A stretch of 64,000 bases of DNA from Stropharia rugosoannulata (taxonomy: Eukaryota; Basidiomycota; Agaricomycetes; Agaricales; Strophariaceae): contig JANCIK010000007.1 of the NCBI GenBank assembly GCA_028532985.1, positions 1,178,001 through 1,242,000 on the forward strand, given 5' to 3'. The notes beneath the pieces are model-generated. The model ran no database searches. It was not told where the DNA came from and saw only the letters and a program-made list of their open reading frames with translations. Of the stretch, positions 46,859 through 58,700 are shown in pieces (within the stretch, counting starts at the first letter, position 1; every line of letters starts with the position of its first letter). The position numbers were made by a program, and so were the translations under genes.

Positions 46859-47496
46859 ATGTCTAAACCTATCGAAACCGGCAACTACGAAATCTTCTGG
46901 TTTTCTTTCCTCACTCAGCCACCACTTGTCAGGCCAGTGGGCATCCAGTTTTTAGAAGGCCATGTTGGCCCTCAGGTTGTGGTGTTGCCAGAAGGTGAAC
47001 GCCCTCAGGCGGTTAGTATCAGCATCTTTGTACATGTATCCTTGATAACTGAAGTTTTTTTTACACTAGTGGCACATCCAAAAGCTTGAGGAAGACGACA
47101 ATCGCTTCATTGTTACCCATCTAAATGATAACCTAACTGCACGTCCAGAGAATGGAACCGTTCATGTGGATCGACTTATTCCACCCTTTATATGGAACAT
47201 TGTACCCGCGGCTCCTCATCCTCCACCGGTCGGACACGAAACCGCCATGTAAGCATTTCAACTTGTGCTAATGATATAGTATTAACAACCACCTCACATG
47301 TAGAGTTGGTGTAGGTCCGGAACTCGAACCTCGTTGGACGGTTAGACTAGTTGAGAATAATATTGAGGCGGTTGAAGTTGCGGTATGATTATTCCCACTA
47401 GTTTCTATACATTGGTTTTATTTAATATTTTATGACCGCAAGGTTATTCTGAGCAGCATGGGTACCAATTTCCAGTTTAAGAGACTTTTTGAATAA
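46859..47496 (+). CDS. Probable I66-type (cospin-like) beta-trefoil protease inhibitor
   Basis: I66 inhibitors are small intracellular beta-trefoil proteins of mushrooms that block serine proteases and may protect against insects and nematodes. Four exons join in frame into about 150 residues, the usual size. The pattern fits: SKPIETGNYEIFW at the start, GPQVVVLPEGERPQAWHIQK, FIVTHLNDNLTARPENG, FIWNIVP, then RWTVRLVENN and FQFKRLFE at the end. Splices fall after ERPQA, within the HETAI codon and before VILSS, each keeping the frame. No signal peptide is present, as in known cospins. The family call is from pattern memory and is moderate; another mushroom beta-trefoil (lectin or cysteine-protease inhibitor) is possible. 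The start at 46859 is the first ATG in frame. Confidence 0.55.
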
Positions 47497-48113
47497 GCGT
47501 TAGGGCAGAGTCGGACGTCATCACTTGGTATGAGGTTCGTCGTTCATTAATTTGTAATTTTCATCGAACTGACCTCAGATTTTATTGAGTTTGTGTCAAG
47601 GAAACCAGGTGGAGGTGTTGATCAAATAGTGGCCTAATCTTTGGAGCGTTATTCTGAGCATTGACCGTTCAACCGCTTTTACTAGGCTTGTAAATAAATT
47701 GTCTGATACATTGAGAGCATATCAAAGTAACGAGTCCTTGATCTTAAATATTTCAAACGCACGCCTTCAAATGCGGAGGGATGCCTAGCATTATACCTCC
47801 GGGGTATATTTCCCAAACGCACTAAAGAATTACCATATTTGGGTGATGGCGGTCTGACACATAGCACAAGGAATGGAAAAAAAACTTAAAAATAGACAAA
47901 CCCACGATGAGTATATCACACTGCGCAGTGCGCGGGAGACAAGCCTCATACAATATTACCGGCGACACACTATTTCACAACCAACTCATGTATTTTATTA
48001 GGTCACAGGATAAAACAAGAGCTCTGTACTAAAATATAAGTATACTATGAATAGTCCATGCTGGCTCAGCATGATGCATGAAGCTTCATAGAGGGTACCC
48101 TGCTCAGAGTCCG
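47497..48113. other. Intergenic, convergent 3' ends
   Basis: 617 bases between the inhibitor-like gene and hydrophobin 1. No gene seen. Confidence 0.4.
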
Positions 48114-48616
48114 GCGTTGATGGGACTGCAGCCAATAGCAATGACACCGTTCTATCGTAAAGGGCGTTTCAACACCTTTTCTATCCGCTGAAAGCTGATG
48201 ACTTACGAAAGAGTTGTTGCTGCAGCACACGGGCTGGGCGGTGCAAGAGTTGCTGTTAAGGCCTACAATACTGAGAGGGGAGCAGGTTACTGAGGATAGT
48301 ATAAAGGTAAGTAAATGCCAGGACGTTGTGACAATTTTGGACGTACTGCCGACTGGGGTAGTAACAGCCCCCAAAACAACATTAACGAGATTGTTAGAAT
48401 AAATCGCGTTTTGGACTGCAGCGCTGTTGGCCTGTTCGATGTCGCATGTTATAAAATGTCAAATATACACTAGTATTCTGTGAAGGGACTCACAGGCTGA
48501 ACAGAGTTACAGCACTGGAGAGATCCAGTGTTGCACACGTTATCTCCGTAGGTGCGGGGCACAGCGGTAGCGGCAGCAAAGAGAGGGAGGGCGAGGACGA
48601 AGATGCTGGCGAACAT
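48114..48616 (-). CDS. Class I hydrophobin 1
   Basis: Hydrophobins are secreted amphipathic proteins that coat aerial hyphae and fruit bodies and lower surface tension. The ATG at 48616 opens a signal peptide (MFASIFVLALPLFAAATA). The eight cysteines are in the canonical order: DNVCNTG, LQCC, ITCSP, SNSCTA, PVCC and AIGC. Four exons are needed. Introns fall after NSVQP (GTGAGT), inside the TPVG-ITCSP codon (GTACGT) and after NSF (GTAAGT), all in frame. The core NGVIAIGCSPINAG is the standard C-terminus. A TATA box lies about 90 bases upstream. Length is about 110 residues, typical of class I. Assembly into rodlets is inferred from the class. Confidence 0.9.
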
Positions 48617-48703
48617 TGTGAGATGTGTAGATGAAAGTGATGTTTGAAAGACGCGGAGAAGTAGAACTCTGTCTGCTGTCCCTCCCTCCCAACTCAAGCG
48701 CCC

Positions 48704-48709
48704 TTTATA
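48704..48709 (-). promoter_or_regulatory. TATA box of hydrophobin 1
   Basis: TATAAA on the minus strand, 88 bases upstream of the ATG. It fits the strong, regulated expression usual for hydrophobins. Confidence 0.6.
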
Positions 48710-50828
48710 CGCGTCCAGGAGCGCGATACGCAAGGAAGCGAAGACGGTGCATGTAGTCTTGCCGCAGGGTCTTTCCCATGCCCTGACTCTTGGAGCTTGC
48801 GCGAGGCAGCTAGGCTGCTTTCCGTGGCGTCGGTCATGATTAATTGCCCAGCACCAGGATGTTCATTGAAATGAGAACGTGTCTATGTTCAAGCGCGGAG
48901 TCTTGAGTCTAAGAGAAGTTGCCGTGAGTGCATCATATCGAGGTTATTTTTAGACTGACATTTGTTAGTTCGTTGAACTTTTCTGCGTTGACGCGTGACG
49001 CACGGCGCGCCTCTCTGAACTGTTTGCCAGAGGAAATAACCTTCTACAGGGGAAAGGGGGAAAAATACAGACACTTGTGCGCCTTTGACCATGCTCTAGA
49101 CATATTTTCAGCAAGACTGAAGTATTAGTTTAACGACTGCGTGTAGCAAAGGTTTGATCTTTTCATTCAGATACTTATTCGGTTAGAAGGTGACCTGTGG
49201 AGATTTCTTGTTTATTTGTTCAAGGAGCATTTACATAATATGAGTCTTGGGGAGGCGCTATTTAGTAGCCTTTCTATTCAATTCAACTTCAAAATCAATC
49301 TCATGATTTTGATCGCAATGAAGGACGCGAATATGTAGCCTGTTCTCTGTTCCATTGTGCGCTTCGAAGAAGTAAATGAATTAGAGTTTAGACGAGCGCT
49401 TTGCGAGCGCTGGACTCTATTAGAATAGTACGGGCGTAAAGATTACCCTAGGCTCTTGTAATCTTTTTTTTTTAAATTGCCTCCAGCAGTTTATTCCTTG
49501 TACTAAGTAGTCTTTAAGTAGGCGCAATTGAGACGCGTCGTAGACGAAATACTGTACAAGCTGACAAATTGATGAGTTCCAAAATTTCTTTTCCCGACAT
49601 ACGTCGCGTGAAAACCACGGCCTCTTGTCAACATCCATTCAAGTGCACCATTTCCTCACACCTCGAACTCCTGAAGTTGTCATTGGTGACAGAATCCGCA
49701 ATTGTCCATGACAACTCTCTCGATTCATTCATTCTGTCAGTCCCCATTGAGTCCCCAATCAGCCGCCACTGTCAACAATTAGCCTTGACAAGTCTCTTTG
49801 TTCTCAAAGTCTCTGCGTCTATGTATTCACCTCCACCTTCGATCCATGCCCTGCCGTGCCCCATTACAGTCCTTTGCTTCCGGTGCTGAGTATCCCGCTC
49901 ATGTGTGCGGGTGGTCAGCACCGCGCTAGCATGACTTCGTTGCGCACAAGTGCGAGCCGTATCTCCCCGTCATCTGGCTTGAACACATTCGAGGACTCTA
50001 ATAGTCGAAAGCCGTTCATCGCCCACCATCACTCCTCTAATGAATCAATCCTTGTGCCATTTCCTGGTTAGCCTCATCACTCCGGCGTCTAGAAAAGTGG
50101 AGTAGAGGGGCCCTGAGCTGCAGCAGATCACCTATGATTCTCGAGGCCGCTGAGGTACTCTGAACAATATAATTCTGCGGTGAATCTTGCGAGCAACATC
50201 TAAGGCCCCTCCGCCTCCTAACCGTGGCACATTACACCCCTTTACGCTTGGTGAATCCAAAAGCGCGAGTCCAATGGAGTCGAACACGTGGTTGGTTGGG
50301 ACAAAGTGAAGAGGCTGTATTGTTGTGTGTTTCCGGCTCACTCAATGGCAATCTTGATTCCTTTATTTTGACGAAGTGTCTAGTTTCTGGCGCCGGGTTG
50401 CATGAATCCGTAGACACACGCTGAAACACGAGGTGAATTGTTCATGGTCTGCGTGTTTGAAATGTCTACGAGTCCAAGATGCACGCAGTCTTGGTATCCT
50501 GCTGGTGAAACGCGCCCATCAAGTCCGTCTGAACTTGGTCTGAACCATGGTTATACGATTTGAGTTTACCTACCTCTACACTAGCGGCTCGGTGCAGTAT
50601 AATGTGCGTCAAATTGCTTTTGTAGGCTATTAGAAAAGACCTGTCACTCCGTCCGTCTTATACTGATGTAATAAAAATTAGAAGTTAGAACACCGGGCTT
50701 AGGAGATTCAAGGCTTATGAATCACGAATTGGTAAATGGGATTTGAAGTGGTGAACTTGGGAGTAGTAATTATCTGTATACATAACCGAAGTGTATAAGT
50801 ATAGGTGTTGGAAATTTTTGAAAAAGAA
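48710..50828. other. Long intergenic stretch
   Basis: 2.1 kb between the hydrophobin promoter and the tRNA. Many short overlapping frames, none supported. Confidence 0.4.
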
Positions 50829-50900
50829 CTCTTCGCCTGGGAGTCGAACCCAGCTTTCGCGCGTGACAGGCGCGTGTACTAACCGATATACTAGCGAAGA
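50829..50900 (-). tRNA. tRNA-Asp (anticodon GTC)
   Basis: The minus strand folds into a full cloverleaf. The 7-base acceptor stem TCTTCGC pairs with GCGAAGA. The anticodon arm is CGCGCCTGTCACGCGCG with GTC in the loop. The T arm is CTGGGTTCGACTCCCAG. The D arm carries the GGTTAG element. A run of five T follows just downstream as the RNA polymerase III terminator. No intron is present. Confidence 0.93.
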
Positions 50901-51108
50901 CGTTGGTTGAGTTGCGTCTTGTAGTTATAGAGTATAGTATATACATATGATATCCAGTTTAAAAGTACTCGGAGAACACATTGGCAGAACGTGCCTTTTG
51001 ACACTAACACCGAATTGCTCTAAGCTTACTTGACCAGAATAACATTATCTTATGCCAGCAAAGGCCGCATATACTTTAACAGGTTCGCATGTCTGGCTCA
51101 ATCATTAG

Positions 51109-52454
51109 CAAGTTGTAACAAGAATTGGACAAGACAACGAATGCATTGACTTGTTACGTTCACGTCGCCAAGAACATCTGGAGCTCATTCACAATCCTCT
51201 GCACGACGACGGCTGCGAGATGCTTTTCAGATGGTTAATTACAGGAGACGACAACTCTCTGAACGGTATGTCTCTTGTTCTTTGCCAGACAGCATATATT
51301 GACTCATTCAGGCCAGTTTCCTTACACGTTGAACACTCTGACCATGGATGACACGAGAATGGGCGATCGCGGCTTTTCTGCTCTGATCGATTGGCTAGAA
51401 AGTATAAAGCAACCCACTGTAACGCTTCTGAGTCTGACATCGGTATGTTCAATCCCCCGTATACAGCGTGATTTCACCGGTTATATTGTCGTAGAACATC
51501 ATCCGTGGTACTTCGTCTCTCGCAGAACGTCTCATAGATGCGATATCGACTTCCCTGACTATATTGCACTTTTCTAACAACGTACTTTCCTCTGAGTTTC
51601 GCGCGTCTCTGCTTTCCAACCTCCACCAGCTATCAAGCCTCCGCATTTTGGGGATCTCAATGTGCGGCTTCACGCATTCTGATGCAAGTCTGCTAGCAGA
51701 GTATCTTGCATCTCCTAAATGCACTCTCATTTCGTTCCACGCGAATTCCAACTACTTTGGATATAATGGTGTGCGGCGTATTGTTGATTCTCTCAGGAGA
51801 AACTACTGCATACAATCAGTAAAAATGCTCTCAAACGAGCTTACGGAAGAAGAGGTCCACGAAGGAGACAGCAGTGTTACAGTTGATGCTGATGCCATGG
51901 GCCTACGCGAATGGGTCGGCGTTGGCGGTACCCTCGCTCATTATGCCGCGCCCGGAACCGGCTGCGGCGCTGGTATGGCAAAGCTGACGACGGCTCTAGG
52001 GACTATCATTGGACGCAACGTAGTCCTACGGCATGCGGTGGCCCGGGATGCATTTTTGCTGCTAAAGTGGGGACGGGCGCTATTAATGCGAGGCAGCAAG
52101 GATACGAAGCCTCTGCCTACCGGCTTTGCCACTCTCCCTATCGAACTCAAACTCTACATCCTGTCTTTTCTGGCGCGGGTGCTCAGTGAGGCGCAGTGTG
52201 CGCGGGTGCTGCAGTACGCTGCTGACTTGCGACAGCTTCCGGCTCTTCGTTTCGGTCTACCCGTCCGTCATTCCGTGGCCCCTCCGCCGCTTGGTACCCA
52301 CTGCTCCCCTGAAACTGTCCCCCCCGCCACTGAAGTGCCTATCATAGGTATATGCAAGTTTCCTAGTCTCGGGGTTCATTGCTCTTGCAATAACACTCGT
52401 CAGGCGTTATGGCTTGAGAGTTTGCGTTGCGATGCGTACGACGTAGGGTCGTAA
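51109..52454 (+). CDS. Leucine-rich repeat protein with C-terminal F-box-like segment
   Basis: Exons at about 51109-51265, 51312-51442 and 51495-52454 join in frame. The 5' end is uncertain: the frame is open back to an acceptor-like site near 51108, and no convincing first exon with ATG was found. Leucine-rich segments are LNTLTMDDTRMGDRGFSALI, LTILHFSNNVLSSEF, LRILGISMCGFTHSDASLLA and LISFHANSNYFGYNGVR, like the RNI-type repeats in which each unit pairs a strand with a helix. Near residue 300, FATLPIELKLYILSFLARVL looks like an F-box core placed after the repeats, the reverse of the usual order. The last 80 residues are Pro- and Cys-containing with no known domain. A role as an SCF adaptor is a guess. 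Confidence 0.6.
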
Positions 52455-53287
52455 CTTTCTGGAATCTGTTTCCCTTTCATTCATAACAATTCCCCAAGAT
52501 TGTTGTGACTGTACAGGGGAGGGTTCTAAACATTGCCATACAAATTTTCTACTATGTAGCGGTGAAGGGATATAGCAGAGAACAGAGATAAATTTCTAGG
52601 AAAAGATGGGGCAGAAAAGGGCAGGCTCGTTGCTGTTGAATGCTTAAGTTCTCTAGCGAACTCCCTGTGACTTGGGACGCGGGCACAAGCGCCGCGTCAC
52701 CGGCCCGCTTATTAATATATTATGTAATCGGGCCACCGTTCGTAGTGGCCCATGGGTTGAATGTAGTCTTTTTGTTACCCTCCTCGTCCCCCGCGCCCCT
52801 CGTCTCCATTCTGCTAAGTGTCCACTAGCTCGGCACCCTTGTCCGAGGTCACCACCGTTTGGCGGGGAGGGGAGCAACGGCGGTCACAACGTCCTGGCTC
52901 GTTATGGCAAATTTTCGGACATAGGTGAGTCCCCTTTTGGGGTCTTGAGTGTAACCGGCCACTTACCTCTAGGCGCGCTCGTTGTCGGTACTGGACGTGA
53001 AGGCACGCAAATGGGACGGAATACGGGGAACAGGACGTGAACGGAACGGGGAACAGGACGGATGGATGGGGGAACAGGACGGATGGATGGCGTGGATGGC
53101 GTCCCTGGAAAATCCCCAACTGGCTCCCATATGTGAGGACGAAGATACAAAGATAACACGAAGATAAAATACATTGGCAATACATATTGGAGTAGCTACA
53201 CAGAATGCGGCTAGCTAAGTGCGATCACATACAATATACAATCAATATACACTATTCAAACAATTCAGACACACGCACACTGCCTGA
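52455..53287. other. Intergenic, GC-rich with short repeats
   Basis: 833 bases between the LRR gene and the nuclease remnant. The overlapping open frames on both strands at 52640-53185 reflect high GC and the tandem repeat at 53025-53103 rather than coding. No gene is supported. Confidence 0.45.
53025..53103. repeat. Short minisatellite with GGGAACAGGACGGATGGATGG units
   Basis: Three imperfect units of about 20-24 bases built on GGGAACAGGACGGATGGATGG, with extra GGATGG copies at the end. Confidence 0.75.
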
Positions 53288-54204
53288 TCAATCGAGTGTT
53301 AAATCAATGACTTTGTCGGCAACAATGGTTTTGTTATCATCATCATCGCTGTCGTTGCCCGTGAGGTCAATAAATCCAAGCCAGCGTTTCGGGGCTTGGT
53401 TGTTGTCATCGTCGTCCAAATGAGTGAGGTCAATTACCTCTCGGTCTACCCCACTATGTCTGTTGTGCTCGGCTGGAGGAGTCAAGATGTGTTGCGCTTC
53501 CTCGTTGGCTCGGTCACCAAGCCAGTTAATTGCGCGCTCCGGCTGAGAAGTACCTGGCTCTGCTTCACAAGCAGAGCGCTCATGCAACAATTTCAACTCT
53601 TCGGGAAGATAGGTTGCTGCTGGCACCCAAACACTGACAGTATCCCTGTCATCAGAAACATATCCACGGTTCATGAGAGAAATTAGGTTGCTAGTCGATG
53701 CCGTCATCCGTGGTTGAGGAGCGCCCAGTCCATGACGGCCCTGCCGCACCTGCCTGGAGTTCTGGAGAACAATAACATATGCATTAGGCGTCCTCAAGAG
53801 CCGTTTCGATTGATCGTACAGCGCCAAGGGCTATAAACCGGTAAGCGAGCAATAATTTATCTAGGAGAGATACTCACTGAGTATAGCATCTGTAGAAAAA
53901 CCCCGGGCCATACTAAGCGCGCAAACTCTTTTTTCAGAACAGACTCCGATGTCCATAGAAAGTGTTCCATGCCTATCTGAGTCAACATTGACAGACAGGG
54001 CTCACGAGAGACCCAGGACGGCAGTGCAACAGAAGCAGATTTGGACCATGAAGTAATCGGGTTCATGTATGCTTGGAGTACTGTCGAACTAGGGAAGTCG
54101 ACAGGTACTTTCATGTTGAGCGCAACGGATAGTGAGTTCCGCCAGCTCACCAGAAACTCGTCCAACTTCTGACCTTGGTAGAACTCAAATCCCACATAGA
54201 ACAG
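53288..54204 (-). pseudogene. GEN1/YEN1-like nuclease, C-terminal part only
   Basis: GEN1/Yen1 cut Holliday junctions and belong to the XPG/Rad2 family. Two exons join in frame after LQMLYS (GTGAGT donor). The visible part is YQGQKLDEFLVSWRNSLSVA, VPVDFPSSTVLQAYMNP, then ARLVWPGVFLQMLYS, matching the segment after the nuclease core in basidiomycete relatives as I recall them. The C-terminal tail has three SUMO-interaction-type motifs: REVIDLTHLDDDD, FIDLTGNDSDDDD and KVIDLTLD at the very end. Upstream the frame hits TGA at 54205-54207, and none of the XPG N- and I-domains are found before the tandem repeat begins. The remaining exons are free of stops. I infer a gene truncated by insertion or rearrangement; whether the remnant is expressed is unknown. 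Confidence 0.6.
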
Positions 54205-54207
54205 TCA

Positions 54208-54694
54208 CATGGTCCCGTACATAATAGTGCATTCAGGACCTAAATATATACTATATGTAATAGTGTCATTCCTGCTGAATCTTATTTTAGATTTGTACCA
54301 TGACTTATAGCCGGACCCGGCTACTAGATATGTACCGTAGTCTATAGTCCCATTCTGCCAGAATAAAGGGTCACAGCCACAATTCCCCTCGGCTGGCCCC
54401 CGAGTAACATCCCGATAATGGTCGGGTCGGCCCCATGTAGAAAAGTCGGGAATGCAGAATTGGCTTATTGGAAACCATAGCTCATGTATTGCTAGTATCA
54501 CTATACAACTGCCTCAATTGTGACATGTCTGCTGCTTATAGGATGTGAAAATTTAATACCAAGGTCCGAGACCCTCCGATACTCACACTCTAGTTTTGCT
54601 CTGACTTTATTATTGCACACTACACTTGTAAGTTTGATAACAAATGTATACTGTATATAGACATTACCACTTATAGAACATGTGTATAGCCACA
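54208..54694. other. Noncoding stretch upstream of the truncated nuclease
   Basis: About 490 bases with one 98-codon frame (54205-54501, minus) lacking any domain. It replaces the missing 5' part of the nuclease gene, so it is probably part of an insertion. Confidence 0.4.
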
Positions 54695-55165
54695 TTTCGG
54701 GCCGATGCCGAGGCCGATGGACACCGACCTTCCGACCTTATTGCTATAGAACAATAATTATTAGAAAACACACATTTTTGTAAAATAATATCTTTAACCA
54801 CTACTCACCCTTGTAAACTTTGAATGTCGGATGTCAGTGGTCGGCGACCGATGTCGGGACCGACAGACACCGATGCTCCCACATTATTATTGCATAACAT
54901 TTTGCAGCATAATTATTACCTTAAAACACACATTTTTGCGAAATAATTACTTGCAGCTGTCATTTACCTTGATAAAATTTTAATGTCAGATGCCAACGGT
55001 CGGCAACCGACGCCGACACCGACTGGCACCGACATTCCGACCTTATTATTGCACAACACTTTATGGCATAATTATTAATGTAGAATATGTGTTTTTGTAT
55101 GATAATTACTTACAGCTACCATTTACATTGATAAATTCATAATGTTGGATGTCAGCAGTTGGAAG
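54695..55165. repeat. Tandem repeat of about 150 bases, three units
   Basis: Anchor sequences recur in order. ACCTTATT-type anchors lie at 54735, 54881 and 55040, and CACATTTTT-type anchors at 54771, 54929 and about 55088, giving spacings of 146-159. Each unit has an AT-rich half (AATAATTATTA, TAATTACTT) and a GC-richer half built on CCGACACCGAC. Units differ by scattered substitutions. No coding frame runs through it. Confidence 0.75.
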
Positions 55166-55764
55166 GCAATTAACATTGACACACACTAATACCAACAGTA
55201 TGTTGCATTGCTTATACATAACATTTGAGCCTTGGGTCAGTACCTGGGCCCTGCCCTTTATAAAAGAAGTTGTACTATAATACTCTACATCAACTATACA
55301 TCAGATATTTCAATAATACTAATATGAACATACTATAGTAATGAGTTGGATATGTATATGCCTCATTTAAACAATCACATATGTCTGTATAGTACTGCAC
55401 AGTATAACCAGATTATACCTAATATCCACAGCAACACGGTAGGTTGCATTTAATCCATTTTCTGATCGTTTTGCGATTGCTGCCTCTGCTAAGAACAATT
55501 CGAGTGATTTCTGCTTGCCAACATCCTCAATTCTCTGGAAAATGTTGAGTGTATCGTCATATATCTGTTATATCACGCTTCTTACTGGCCAAAGTCCGTT
55601 AACTCCCATTTTCACTGGATTGAATGTATGTCAAAGTCGAAGTAAAGGAAAGAGATGTGTTTCCATTTCATTGATCATTATTTCCCTTGAGCACACCTTA
55701 TTGTTACTGAGACACTATCACATTACTTATCACATTACTTATCGTGCAGCTACAAAGTCCTGGT
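55166..55764. other. Intergenic, AT-rich
   Basis: 600 bases between the tandem repeat and the 3' end of the Crypton gene. Any right-hand end of the Crypton would lie here; I see no terminal repeats, and Cryptons are not expected to have them. Confidence 0.4.
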
Positions 55765-58700
55765 CTAGTCTAATCTTTTCTTCTTTACTCTACGCCTCAA
55801 GGCAATTACAGCACTACGCTTAGTGCCTCCTTGACCAACATGCTCATTAAGCGGTGTAGAGGCGCTTTGATTACTTTCCTTGGGAATGGATTGGGCCTTT
55901 TCTTTACAGAGTGCTTTAAGTTGTTGTGCAAGCGCAGATAAACCCAATTTCATCTTCGAAGAATCTTGCATGTGCATTTCTTCAAGCTCGTTGATAACTA
56001 TGGCAGGTGACACACTCCGAGCCTGGCATTCGCCTTCGATAAACTCAGGAATCTCGCGAAACCGTTCCCAGGCTTTTCTATGCTGTATATAGTAATGAGG
56101 TATAGATGAAATGTTGATAGATTATAAAATTACCTTGCTCTCTGGCCGCCATGATGCATGAAAGTGGAGCTCAACCTTTCGTAGCAGTGGTTTAAGTCCA
56201 GTCTGCATGCCATCTGAAAATAAATGCTCGCCCGAGTTGTAGCATTGCCAGATCTCGTCTAAGCTATACTTATCCAGGGATTTTAGTGGACCCCAGCATT
56301 CCCATAGTAATTCTGGGCACTTAATTAGGCTGAAGACTTGATCCCATGTGGCAGACTTTTGGCCAAGCATAGGATGCCACAGAAGCTGTGTATCTCCTAT
56401 AATATTTTGTAAGTAATCTTTGCATCCAACTATCGCAATTGATGTGTAAACATACCGCGTGGTGTGAATGCCTCAAGCCGTGGTAATACTAAGTCCACCT
56501 GTGTTTTTTCACGGCTCTGACCTCTTGATTTTGGCGATTCATTCGCATATCCTCGCAACATTCCATCAGACTCAGAGATATATATTCCTGTATCTGTCTT
56601 GATTGATAAATCAGGAAGAGCCACAGATGTTCGAACAGGTGTGTGTGGCACGGAATGTGCTTGCTGTGATATGGGAAAGATAGTATGATTGGAAGTCGAA
56701 GCTAAGAATAGTTAGTAAGGCTAGTTTGGTTGAAGGGGATACAAAATACACACCAGTACTGTGTGCACCTGTATTTACATATCGACTATGATATGTATCT
56801 AAAGCAAAGCCTTTTGTAGGAGACAGAACAGCTGTGCACCGGTTGAAGTTCTCAGACAATGTTTTAATCTGGGTGGTCTGAATGTCTAGAAGAGTGTAAA
56901 GCTGATTTAAATTTCGACGTAAGAGCTCATTCTGTACGCGTTCTATCTCGACTGGGTCCCCTGCACTGGCTTGGAGGAGAAAGAGCACGCGGAAACTCGT
57001 CACGCATCCAGTTTCGCACGTCTGTATTTGCAAGTGCGGGAAGTTTAAAAATAGGCGATTGCGGACAGGTTTGGAAGAGAGTGGCACCGCACTGTCGGGA
57101 TGTAGTTTCAGACCAATCAATACATCATGAGATAATGTCCTTACCTGAAAGAGAAACGGCCTCATAAAGATTACCATTGACCAGTAATTTGAAGCGCCAA
57201 TCAGATTCTCACGACCAACGATTGATGCGTGAATATCTTCGGCCATGGGACATACCAGGTTAAGAAACTTATCTGGTACGTGAACATGCCTCCAAATAGG
57301 ATCATAGGTTTCGTCTTCTTTATATCCATGACAGCCAAGTACTGCCTGTATTGCACTGTTAGTCAAGCTTATATTCAATTGACATACCACATTACCGGTT
57401 TGGACATCGATGGAGCATAATGATCCATAAATGTCTGGTGTGCTTTCCATCCCAGCCTGGCCGTCTCTTGTGCATCAATACTAACAGAAAAAAAGGTTAG
57501 CAAATGTCAATATAACAATCATCTAGCACTGTACCCGAGCCGTTCATGCTGATAGCCCGTACTATGACGAGGAAGGTGAACTTTAACCTTGGACACAAAA
57601 CCTGCTTTTTTAAATCCAGAAACATATAGGTTATATAGACTGGATTGGTTATATGGTGTTCTTGGCGACTTTTGCCCGTGTAAAACACGTATCTATCACC
57701 GTAGTAATGAATATCAATATGGTACCAAAACTCATGAATACATACCTCTCGCCACGAGCTATTCCAGGACCAATTTATCGTTTCAGACTCCGTGATATTA
57801 AGTACGTCATGCAGGTGATGCGTCTTGAAAGCAAGCGCACCAATGGCGCATAGACGCGCATCCTTATGGGCAATTATTACACTGTATGTGGGATTCACCC
57901 GTGTCTTCATTCCACGTGCAGTGCCTGCTTTTTCTTCTCCTTGACAAAATAAAATACATGGAATTGAATTGCGGCCATTTGGATGCAAAAACGTCCAAGG
58001 CTGAAGCTCAGCTAGCTTGAGTGCTCGGAAGTCATCTCCGCGATTTGCAGTGGCATTCTGTGCTGTCCAAGACAGGTGTCCATTTAATGCAGAGTGTACT
58101 AGTTACAAATTATTGAATATTATGTTTCGGAAACTTGAAGTTTAAATAACACTCACATTGACGGTGCATTAAGAATCCTTGACCAACATCAATTATTTGC
58201 TCCGGTGTGATACTTGCCAAAAAGGTGTTTGCAACGATGTCTGGTGCATCTTCGCCAGGAACCAACCCACTGAGCAATGAGAGCCACAGTTAGTACAGGC
58301 TATATACAACTCTTTTTTGTGGTAAATACCGTCGTGCACGATCTATTGCCTCCCTCATGCGGCCCTTAATTGAGTCCCAGACATGTACGGATGTGACTGG
58401 ACGAGTGAGAGTAATACTGGGGTCGTCAGCTTCCTGGGTTTTGCGAATGCGCAAGGCACCAAAATATAGCTTCTTTAATTGTGGCTTTGTGCGAGTTCTG
58501 TAAGCATTGGATAACTTCGGAGTATATTTTGAGAGTATAACTTACTGCACCAACAAATGTTCCTTCAATATCCATTCGCCTTCGGTCTCTCTTGCACCGC
58601 TCTGCGCAGTGCCGTATATAGAGCAGTAGATGATGCTCGTCAATTATGCGGTCGCGTATTTGTCCTTTGGAAAGGGCATCAGATACAAAATCCTAATGGA

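Noticed and set aside
52640..53185. Several overlapping frames of 60-123 codons on both strands
   Set aside because: They follow high GC and a tandem repeat, overlap each other in opposite directions, and show no domain.
54205..54501. 98-codon frame on the minus strand before the nuclease remnant
   Set aside because: It is not the missing XPG nuclease region and has no recognisable motif.
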